In this document: positions 1-5,289 of the stretch, one piece after another
How the letters are laid out: each line of letters begins with the position of its first letter
How positions within the stretch are numbered: the first letter of the stretch is position 1
DNA from: Ferrovaceae bacterium
GTDB lineage: Bacteria; Pseudomonadota; Gammaproteobacteria; Burkholderiales; Ferrovaceae
Assembly (NCBI GenBank): GCA_027457225.1
Contig: DAIDTL010000063.1
Span: 1 to 6,716, forward strand
Direction of reading: 5' to 3'
DNA: 6,716 nt
The notes under the pieces: model-generated
Databases searched by the model: none
Told to the model about the DNA's origin: nothing
Seen by the model: the letters and a program-made list of their open reading frames with translations, nothing else
Position numbers and translations under genes: made by a program

Positions 1-504
1 GGTGAGCGGTTTGCAGTTCGCAATTCAGGCGCGACCGCCGTGGTGGAAGGCGTGGGCGACCATGGCTGCGAATACATGACCGGAGGCACTGTGGTTGTGT
101 TAGGTGAGGCAGGTCGCAACTTTGCCGCAGGAATGAGCGGCGGCGTAGCCTATGTCCTGGATGATGCCGGAGATTTTGAGCATCGATGCAACCTGGCCAT
201 GGTCGAACTGGAACCGGTTCCCGAAGAAGACAACGCCCTGGAGGAATCCCGCGGCAATCTCGACAGCCACGGCAAGGTAAAGGTCAATCACCTGGGCGAG
301 CGGGACTGTGTCCTGCTGAAAAAACTTATCGAAAACCACTTTCACTATACCAACAGCTCCCGGGCGCGGGACATTCTGGAGCACTGGAATCAGGCCCTCC
401 CCCGGTTTGTGAAGGTGATGCCCATGGAGTATCGCAGAGCCTTGATGGAACTGGCTGCAGAACAGCATCAGGATGTGGAACGGAGAGCGGTGCACCATGG
501 GTAA
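1..504 (+). CDS. gltB: Glutamate synthase (NADPH) large subunit, C-terminal part (5' end outside window)
   Basis: This is the last 167 residues of the large (alpha) subunit of glutamate synthase. The enzyme moves the amide nitrogen of glutamine to 2-oxoglutarate in the cytoplasm, giving two glutamates. The visible part is the C-terminal GXGXG beta-helix domain. It opens with GERFAVRNSGATAVVEG and continues with GDHGCEYMTGG, then GRNFAAGMSGG and AYVLD, all typical of GltB. The frame is open from base 1, so the gene starts upstream; full-length family members have about 1500 residues, so roughly a tenth is seen. The amidotransferase and FMN/3Fe-4S domains lie outside. The TAA at 502-504 overlaps the gltD start by 8 bp, which points to translational coupling of the two subunits. 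The tail after about residue 130 (LPRFVKVMPMEYRRAL) is also GltB-like, so the 3' end looks intact. Confidence 0.95.
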   Translation, partial: GERFAVRNSGATAVVEGVGDHGCEYMTGGTVVVLGEAGRNFAAGMSGGVAYVLDDAGDFEHRCNLAMVELEPVPEEDNALEESRGNLDSHGKVKVNHLGERDCVLLKKLIENHFHYTNSSRARDILEHWNQALPRFVKVMPMEYRRALMELAAEQHQDVERRAVHHG

Positions 505-1933
505 AATCACCGGATTCATGGAAATCAAAAGGCAAGATCCCCAGTCTTTGCCGCCCTCCGAGCGTATCGGTTTCTATCGTGAGTTCATGCTGCCCCTGAC
601 GGATGCTGAAGTCAGCAGCCAGGCTGCGCGTTGCATGGATTGCGGTATTCCTTTCTGCCAAACCGGCTGCCCGGTCAACAACATCATTCCTGACTGGAAC
701 GATCTGGTTTATCGGGGATACTGGAAGGAGGCGCTGGAAAACCTGCATTCCACAAACAATTTTCCGGAATTTACCGGACGCATCTGTCCCGCACCCTGCG
801 AATCGGCCTGTGTGCTCAACATCAATAATGATCCCGTCACGATCAAGAATATTGAACACACCATCATCGACAAGGGCTGGGAGGCCGGTTGGGTCAAACC
901 ACAGATTGCTCCACACAAAACGGATAAGCGCGTTGCAGTGATCGGTTCCGGACCTGCGGGTCTGGCTGCTGCCCAGCAACTGGCGCGTGCCGGTCACGCC
1001 GTTGTTCTGTTTGAGAAGAATGATCGTATCGGGGGGCTGTTACGTTACGGCATCCCCGATTTCAAGATGGAAAAGCACCTGATCGACCGGCGGATGGCCC
1101 AAATGCAAGCAGAAGGCGTTGAATTCCGCACCAACCAGCATGTGGGCGTGACGCTGGAAGCCGGCACCGTTTTGGCTGAATTTGATGCGATCGTCCTGAC
1201 GGGTGGTTCTGAGCAGCCTCGTGATCTGAACGCCCCTGGACGTGAGCTTGATGGCGTGCACTTTGCCATGTCATTTCTGCCCCAACAAAATCGGCGCAAC
1301 GCCGGGGATGCTGTCACCAACCAGATTTTGGCCACGGGTAAGCACGTGGTGGTCATCGGTGGCGGAGATACCGGATCGGACTGCGTGGGGACTTCCATCC
1401 GTCAAGGTGCTGCGTCAGTCACGCAATTTGAATTAATGCCCCGGCCTCCTGAACAAGAAAACAAGCCCCTGATCTGGCCTAATTATCCGATGAAACTGCG
1501 CACTTCCTCGTCCCAGGAGGAGGGTTGCAACCGGGATTGGAGCGTGGCGACCAAGGCCTTCAAGGGTAACAACGGCCGCCTGGAAAGGTTGCAGGCCATC
1601 CGTCTGGAATGGAAAAAGAACGCCAACGGGCAAATGGCCATGTCAGAAATTACCGGATCCGAATTTGAAATCAGGGCAGATTTGGTTCTGCTGGCCATGG
1701 GGTACCTGCATCCCGTACACACCGGTTTGCTGCAACAATTGGGGGTGGCATTGGATGCGCGTGGCAATGTGGCTGCGAATACCGAGCAGTATCAAACTTC
1801 AACTCCCAAAGTGTTTGCTGCGGGGGACATGCGCCGTGGCCAGTCCTTGGTGGTCTGGGCTATCCGCGAAGGCCGTCAGGTGGCACGTGCTGTAGATGAA
1901 TACCTCATGGGTTGTTCGAGCCTGGCACGCTAA
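497..1933 (+). CDS. gltD: Glutamate synthase (NADPH) small subunit
   Basis: This is the complete beta subunit of glutamate synthase, 478 residues (E. coli GltD has about 470). It takes electrons from NADPH through FAD and passes them via Fe-S clusters to the GltB active site. Cysteines C46, C49, C54 and C58 (CMDCGIPFCQTGC) and C97, C101 and C105 (CPAPCESAC) are the N-terminal Fe-S ligands. A FAD-binding GSGPAG lies at 150-155, followed by the RIGGLLRYGIPDFKM block. The second Rossmann motif, GGGDTG, is at 288-293 and binds NADPH. A GltD-type segment around 315-350 contains MKLRTSSSQEEGCNRDWSV. The C-terminal FAD motif AAGD is near 441-444, followed by RRGQSLVVWAI. ATG 497 is chosen because GGAGAG at 482-487 sits 9 nt upstream and the protein then begins MGKITGFMEIKR, as in the family. 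An ATG at 473 is in frame but would add eight non-conserved residues. It overlaps gltB by 8 bp and ends 8 nt before hemE. Confidence 0.97.
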   Translation: MGKITGFMEIKRQDPQSLPPSERIGFYREFMLPLTDAEVSSQAARCMDCGIPFCQTGCPVNNIIPDWNDLVYRGYWKEALENLHSTNNFPEFTGRICPAPCESACVLNINNDPVTIKNIEHTIIDKGWEAGWVKPQIAPHKTDKRVAVIGSGPAGLAAAQQLARAGHAVVLFEKNDRIGGLLRYGIPDFKMEKHLIDRRMAQMQAEGVEFRTNQHVGVTLEAGTVLAEFDAIVLTGGSEQPRDLNAPGRELDGVHFAMSFLPQQNRRNAGDAVTNQILATGKHVVVIGGGDTGSDCVGTSIRQGAASVTQFELMPRPPEQENKPLIWPNYPMKLRTSSSQEEGCNRDWSVATKAFKGNNGRLERLQAIRLEWKKNANGQMAMSEITGSEFEIRADLVLLAMGYLHPVHTGLLQQLGVALDARGNVAANTEQYQTSTPKVFAAGDMRRGQSLVVWAIREGRQVARAVDEYLMGCSSLAR

Positions 1934-1941
1934 AGGCCCAC

Positions 1942-2997
1942 ATGGTACAAAACGATACTTTTCTCAGGGCGTTGCTGCGTCAACCCACACCCTATACGCC
2001 CCTTTGGATCATGCGTCAGGCGGGTCGTTATCTTCCCGAATACAATGCCACCCGGGCTCGGGCCGGCAGCTTTCTGGATCTTTGCAAAAACCCTGACCTT
2101 GCAACCGAGGTAACCCTGCAACCACTGGCACGTTATCCACTGGACGCAGCCATTTTGTTCTCTGACATCCTCACCATTCCTGACGCCATGGGTCTGGGCC
2201 TTTATTTTGCAGAAGGAGAGGGGCCCAAACTGGAACGCCCGCTACGCGATGAATGGGAAGTCCGTAACTTGACGGCACCCGATCCCACGCAACACCTGCG
2301 TTATGTACTCGATGCAGTGGCCCAAATCCGGCGCGCACTGGGAGGGTCTGTCCCATTAATCGGTTTTTCCGGCAGCCCCTTTACACTGGCTTGCTATATG
2401 GTGGAAGGGGGTGGATCCGAAGATTTCCGTCACATCAAAGGGATGCTTTATCGTCGACCCGATCTGCTGCACCAGATCCTGGAAACAACGACCGAAGCGG
2501 TCATTCTCTATCTGAATGCCCAAATTGCCGCAGGCGCCCAGGCTGTGATGGTGTTTGACACATGGGGAGGAACCCTGACCCCGGCAGCCTATCAGGAATT
2601 CTCTTTAGCCTATCTGTCGCGCATTGCTGCCGGCTTGACCCGGCACGCCGAAGGAAGGCGCGTTCCCAGCATCGTATTTACCAAGGGGGGTGGATTATGG
2701 CTGGAAACTATTGCAGATGCCGGTTTCGATGCCGTTGGCCTGGATTGGACCATCGACATCGCCCAAGCGCGGCATCGCGTCGGTGACCGTGTTGCATTGC
2801 AAGGCAACATGGATCCCTCCGTTTTATTTGGCACTCCTGAAGGAATTCGCCGCGAAGTGTCTCGCGTCCTTGAGGGTTTTGGCCCCGGCGCCGGTCATGT
2901 ATTCAATTTGGGGCATGGGATTTCGCGTTTCACTGACCCCGAGAATGTCGCCGTCATGGTGGAGGCGGTCCATTCTTTTAGTTGCGATTCCCGTTGA
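1942..2997 (+). CDS. hemE: Uroporphyrinogen III decarboxylase
   Basis: This cytoplasmic enzyme removes four carboxyl groups from uroporphyrinogen III to give coproporphyrinogen III in haem synthesis, without a cofactor. The protein has 351 residues (E. coli HemE has 354). The N-terminal signature PLWIMRQAGRYLPEY includes R25, the counterpart of human Arg37. D75 in LFSDILTIPDAMG matches the catalytic Asp86. The second signature GFSGSPFTLACYMVEGGG carries Y152, matching Tyr164. H325 in FNLGHGI matches His339. All main active-site residues are therefore present and the protein should be functional. ATG 1942 is chosen because the sequence from there aligns with the family N-terminus and a short AAAGG at 1932-1936 lies 5 nt upstream. 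An in-frame ATG at 1912 would overlap gltD and add ten unlike residues. The 8-nt gap after gltD suggests cotranscription with gltBD. No clear intrinsic terminator follows. Confidence 0.97.
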   Translation: MVQNDTFLRALLRQPTPYTPLWIMRQAGRYLPEYNATRARAGSFLDLCKNPDLATEVTLQPLARYPLDAAILFSDILTIPDAMGLGLYFAEGEGPKLERPLRDEWEVRNLTAPDPTQHLRYVLDAVAQIRRALGGSVPLIGFSGSPFTLACYMVEGGGSEDFRHIKGMLYRRPDLLHQILETTTEAVILYLNAQIAAGAQAVMVFDTWGGTLTPAAYQEFSLAYLSRIAAGLTRHAEGRRVPSIVFTKGGGLWLETIADAGFDAVGLDWTIDIAQARHRVGDRVALQGNMDPSVLFGTPEGIRREVSRVLEGFGPGAGHVFNLGHGISRFTDPENVAVMVEAVHSFSCDSR

Positions 2998-3024
2998 CAA
3001 TCAGTCAATTTGCTGCGTCCTGCG

Positions 3025-3042
3025 ATTGTGCTTATGCACAAT
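3025..3042 (+). repeat. Perfect hairpin (7-bp stem, TTAT loop) containing a DnaA-box 9-mer
   Basis: ATTGTGC (3025-3031) and GCACAAT (3036-3042) are exact inverted repeats around the loop TTAT. The 9-mer TTATGCACA (3032-3040) fits the DnaA-box consensus TTATNCACA exactly. It begins 28 nt after the hemE stop. No run of T follows, so it is a poor intrinsic terminator. It could stabilise the 3' end of the hemE mRNA, or it could be a DnaA site whose palindromic flank is accidental. Confidence 0.5.
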
Positions 3043-3098
3043 TGTAATTAATCGGAAACAAACGCATAAAAATCAGCCGCTTGGCGCACCTAATACCG

Positions 3099-3111
3099 TA
3101 ACTTATTGATT
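3099..3111 (-). promoter_or_regulatory. Putative IHF binding site
   Basis: The + strand reads TAACTTATTGATT, which fits YAANNNNTTGATW at every specified position. On the minus strand this is the IHF core WATCAANNNNTTR. IHF sites often have an A/T tract on the 5' side of the WATCAA half. Here that side is 3113-3129, which is almost all A and T (TTATAATATTTTAAATT). The site overlaps the TG of the extended -10 element, so bound IHF could affect that promoter. Binding is inferred. Confidence 0.45.
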
Positions 3112-3119
3112 GTTATAAT
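3111..3119 (+). promoter_or_regulatory. Putative extended -10 promoter for priA
   Basis: TGTTATAAT is a perfect extended -10 element (TGN followed by TATAAT at 3114-3119). No good -35 box is seen about 17 nt upstream, as is common for extended -10 promoters. Transcription would start near 3126 and give a leader of about 140 nt before the priA ATG. That leader would contain the 3144-3163 hairpin and the tandem DnaA-like boxes, so a protein bound there could block elongation. The AT-rich setting makes a chance match possible. Confidence 0.45.
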
Positions 3120-3143
3120 ATTTTAAATTTGGTAGGGGATCGA

Positions 3144-3163
3144 TTTAGGGCCCATGCCCTAAA
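3144..3163 (+). repeat. Perfect 8-bp inverted repeat in the presumed priA leader
   Basis: TTTAGGGC (3144-3151) pairs exactly with GCCCTAAA (3156-3163) around the 4-nt loop CCAT. A-rich sequence rather than a T run follows on the + strand, and no T run follows on the other strand either. It therefore does not look like an intrinsic terminator in either direction. It could be a dyad operator or a leader RNA hairpin. It is real as sequence; its function is unknown. Confidence 0.5.
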
Positions 3164-3191
3164 AATGAATCTTGATTTTCAGCCTGACAGG

Positions 3192-3215
3192 GAGTTATGA
3201 ACAGAGTTATCCACA
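3192..3215 (+). promoter_or_regulatory. Tandem 12-bp repeat with two DnaA-box-like sites
   Basis: GAGTTATGAACA (3192-3203) is followed directly by GAGTTATCCACA (3204-3215), with 10 of 12 bases identical. The second copy contains TTATCCACA (3207-3215), the classical high-affinity R1-type DnaA box. The first contains TTATGAACA (3195-3203), one base off the consensus. Both have the same orientation and sit one helical turn or so apart (12 bp), as would suit cooperative binding. They lie 52-72 nt upstream of the priA start. DnaA binding is inferred from the consensus. Confidence 0.55.
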
Positions 3216-3266
3216 GCCCTGCCAGATCAGCATTTCCGGCTAAAAAGCTTTGAAAACCCGCACCCC

Positions 3267-5249
3267 ATGCCAATTGTTCAAGTTGCACTCGATATCCCAC
3301 TCAGTCGCCTTTTTGACTACGAGGCACCAACCGCCACGGCAGCTGATATTGGCCGGCGTGTACTGGTGCCCTTTGGGCATGAAGATAAAGTCGGGATCAT
3401 TTCAGCGATCAAAACCGATGCTGACTGTACTCCTGAACAGATCAAGCCGATCAAGGCCCTGTGGCAGGATGTGCCCGCACTTTAAGAGAGTGATCTGAGT
3501 TTTCTGCATTTTTGTAGCGAGTACTACCATCATCCGCTGGGCCCGGTCATTTTGAACGCACTTCCGCCTGGATTACGCAGAATTTCGGGCTGGACACCCC
3601 CAAAACGACAGACAAAAATTGTCACTCCGGAAGCCGTCCCCTTTCCCCCGCTGACCCCGGATCAAACCACCGCGGCCAAGGCGATCCATGCGTGCCCTTC
3701 CGGTTTTCAAACCTTTTTACTTCATGGCATTACCGGGAGTGGCAAAACAGAGGTGTACCTCAATGCAATCCAGCGCGTCGTGCAACAGGACATGCAGGTC
3801 CTGGTGTTGACTCCTGAGATCAATCTGACGCCACAACTTGAATTGCGTTTCCGTCAGCGTTTGCCCACAGTGCCCTTGATCAGTCTGCACAGCAATCTGG
3901 GAGAAAAGGAACGTGTCGCCCGCTGGCTCAAGGCGCAGCGCGGCGAAGCCTCCGTCATACTGGGAACGCGGCTGGCAGTCTTTTGCCCCATACCGCATTT
4001 GGGACTGATCGTGGTGGACGAGGAGCATGACGCTTCATACAAGCAGCAGGAAGGGTTGCGGTACTCTGCGCGCGATCTCGCCGTTGTCCGGGCCCAAATG
4101 CTGCAAATCCCGATCATCCTGGGGTCGGCAACTCCTGCAATCGAATCCTGGTGGAATGCTCGGTCCGGTCGCTATCAACTGCTCAAATTATCGCAAAGGG
4201 CACAACCCGGCGCCCGTCTACCGCTTATCCATCTGGTGCAACCCTCGCACAGGCCCTCTCCCCAAACGATCTCAAAAACCGTATTGCAAGCGCTGCAGCA
4301 ACGCCTGGATCGGTCAGAGCAAAGTCTGGTCTTCATCAACCGGCGCGGCTATGCACCTACACTTCTGTGCAGTCAGTGTGGTTGGGTCTGCAGTTGCACA
4401 CGCTGCAGCGCAAGGATGGTGGTTCATCTGCGAGCTCACCAGTTGCGCTGCCATCATTGCGGGGATCAGTGCGCCATTCCTCTTCACTGCCCTGAATGTG
4501 GCAACGCCCGCCTGGAGTCCATCGGAGACGGCACGCAGAAAATCGAAACACAGCTACGCGAACAATTTCCCGCAGCGCGAATTCTGCGCATTGATAGCGA
4601 CACCCTGTCGCGGCAGGATGCCTGGACTGAAACCGCAGCAGCGATCCAGACAGGACAGGTGGATATCCTCGTCGGCACACAGGTTTTAGTCAAAGGCCAT
4701 GATTTTCCCAAAATCACTTTGGTGGTCGCCCTGAATGTCGATGGGGCATTGTTCAGCAACGATTTTCGTGGCGGCGAACGCCTGTTTTCGCAACTGATCC
4801 AGGTGGCTGGTCGCGCAGGGCGCGCAGACCGTCCTGGTGAAGTCATGATCCAGACCGACTTTCCCCAACATCCCTTGTTCATGGCTTTGCTGCAACATGA
4901 TTATGAGGATTTTGCGCAACGCGAACTGGAGCAAAGACGCCTGGCAGGTTTCCCCCCCTTCGTATATCAGGCTATTCTGCGTGCCAGCGCTGAAAAAGCC
5001 AGCCTCGTCGAATCTTTCATGGTGGAAGCGTTGCAATTGGCAAAACCCATTGCAAAGGGCATCGAAATTTACGACCCGGTTCCCGCCCCGATGGCTCGGT
5101 TGGCCGGCAAAACCCGCCTGCAATTGTTGGCACAATGCAATAACCGCAGCCGCCTGCAGACTTTTCTGACGGCGTGGCAAGCACAATTGTTTACAATCGC
5201 GCGATCTCGAGTCAGCTGGGTTCTCGATGTGGATCCGCTGGAATTATGA
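3267..5249 (+). pseudogene. priA: Primosomal protein N' (PriA helicase), interrupted by an in-frame TAA
   Basis: PriA is a 3'-to-5' superfamily 2 helicase that recognises stalled forks and reloads DnaB. The frame has 660 sense-plus-interrupted codons. Codon 73 is TAA (3483-3485). Upstream, residues 1-72 are a typical 3'-DNA-binding domain starting MPIVQVALDIPLSRLFDY. F16, D17 and K60 are conserved there, matching E. coli F16, D17 and K61 that hold the 3' end. Straight after the TAA, in the same frame, the homology resumes (ESDLSFLHFCSEYYHHPLG, residues 74-92) and runs to the C-terminus. So this is a nonsense substitution rather than a frameshift. ATG 3267 fits the family N-terminus, although no Shine-Dalgarno sequence is visible. 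The protein is also about 70 residues shorter than E. coli PriA (732) because most of the winged-helix domain is missing. It may be a recent pseudogene, a sequencing or assembly error, or a gene needing readthrough or restart. Confidence 0.8.
3552..5249 (+). CDS. priA: Distal open segment of priA: intact helicase and zinc-binding core (possible TTG restart)
   Basis: This is the uninterrupted part of priA after the premature stop, up to 565 residues if TTG 3552 were used. No Shine-Dalgarno sequence precedes that TTG and no in-frame ATG or GTG occurs before the Walker A motif, so independent translation is doubtful. In whole-gene numbering the helicase core is complete. It has Walker A GITGSGKT (154-161, K160), the DEEH box (251-254), GTQVLVKGHDFP from 470, DVDGALFSNDFRGGER, and the arginine-finger motif QVAGRAGR (512-519). 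All eight zinc-binding cysteines that lie between the helicase motifs are kept: C368, C371, C377, C380, C395, C398, C408 and C411. The C-terminus ends WVLDVDPLEL, like E. coli PriA. Retention of every motif argues that the TAA is either very recent or not real. A product starting here would lack the 3'-DNA-binding domain. Confidence 0.55.
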   Translation: MNALPPGLRRISGWTPPKRQTKIVTPEAVPFPPLTPDQTTAAKAIHACPSGFQTFLLHGITGSGKTEVYLNAIQRVVQQDMQVLVLTPEINLTPQLELRFRQRLPTVPLISLHSNLGEKERVARWLKAQRGEASVILGTRLAVFCPIPHLGLIVVDEEHDASYKQQEGLRYSARDLAVVRAQMLQIPIILGSATPAIESWWNARSGRYQLLKLSQRAQPGARLPLIHLVQPSHRPSPQTISKTVLQALQQRLDRSEQSLVFINRRGYAPTLLCSQCGWVCSCTRCSARMVVHLRAHQLRCHHCGDQCAIPLHCPECGNARLESIGDGTQKIETQLREQFPAARILRIDSDTLSRQDAWTETAAAIQTGQVDILVGTQVLVKGHDFPKITLVVALNVDGALFSNDFRGGERLFSQLIQVAGRAGRADRPGEVMIQTDFPQHPLFMALLQHDYEDFAQRELEQRRLAGFPPFVYQAILRASAEKASLVESFMVEALQLAKPIAKGIEIYDPVPAPMARLAGKTRLQLLAQCNNRSRLQTFLTAWQAQLFTIARSRVSWVLDVDPLEL

Positions 5250-5262
5250 ACGCGGCCGCCAA

Positions 5263-5277
5263 GCCATTTATAATGGC
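5263..5277 (+). promoter_or_regulatory. Possible -10 element inside a small inverted repeat upstream of argS
   Basis: The 40-nt gap between priA and argS contains TATAAT (5269-5274), a perfect -10 hexamer, within the inverted repeat GCCATT-TAT-AATGGC (5263-5277). No recognisable -35 box lies 16-18 nt upstream and no TG precedes the hexamer. Transcription from it would start near 5281, leaving only about 9 nt before the argS ATG. It may be a weak promoter giving a near-leaderless mRNA, or a chance match, with argS read through from priA. Confidence 0.3.
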
Positions 5278-5289
5278 CCATTGATAAAG

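Larger units (their letters stand above)
2998..3266 (+). other. AT-rich non-coding region between hemE and priA with DnaA/IHF-like sites
   Basis: No convincing gene lies in these 269 bp. The left two thirds are clearly richer in A and T than the flanking genes. In order it holds a hairpin enclosing a perfect DnaA 9-mer (3025-3042), a perfect IHF core consensus (3099-3111) abutting an A/T tract (3113-3129), an extended -10 hexamer (3111-3119), a perfect 8-bp palindrome (3144-3163), and a tandem 12-bp repeat carrying one near-match and one perfect DnaA box (3192-3215). The stretch 3216-3266 shows nothing beyond a small AAAGCTTT palindrome at 3244-3251. The sites are seen directly by consensus matching. 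Their use as a priA control region, or as an origin-like element, is inference. Confidence 0.7.

Noticed and set aside
326..997. 223-codon ORF on the minus strand across the gltB-gltD junction
   Set aside because: It is antisense to two well-conserved genes, has no recognisable domain, and is explained by their coding bias.
2994..2999. TTGACA, a perfect -35 hexamer at the hemE stop codon
   Set aside because: No -10-like hexamer lies 15-19 nt downstream. It also forms part of a weak 5-bp inverted repeat (TTGAC, GTCAA) with no T run, so neither a promoter nor a terminator can be supported.
3197..3253. Small ORF of 18 codons (ATG 3197, TGA 3251-3253) in the priA leader
   Set aside because: The purine-rich GGGAG is only 2 nt from the ATG, which is too close. 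The peptide is unremarkable and the ATG falls inside the tandem repeat, so a chance ORF is more likely than a leader peptide.
3250..3498. 82-codon ORF on the + strand crossing the start of priA in another frame
   Set aside because: It overlaps the conserved PriA N-terminus out of frame and its translation shows no recognisable family. It is not a frameshifted piece of PriA, because the PriA homology stays in one frame across the TAA.
4027..4689. 220-codon + strand ORF within priA in another frame
   Set aside because: It is a shadow of the PriA helicase and zinc region, where the main frame carries every family motif.
5252..5259. GCGGCCGC (a NotI site) between priA and argS
   Set aside because: An 8-bp rare-cutter palindrome in GC-rich DNA needs no special explanation, and no cloning-vector sequence flanks it.
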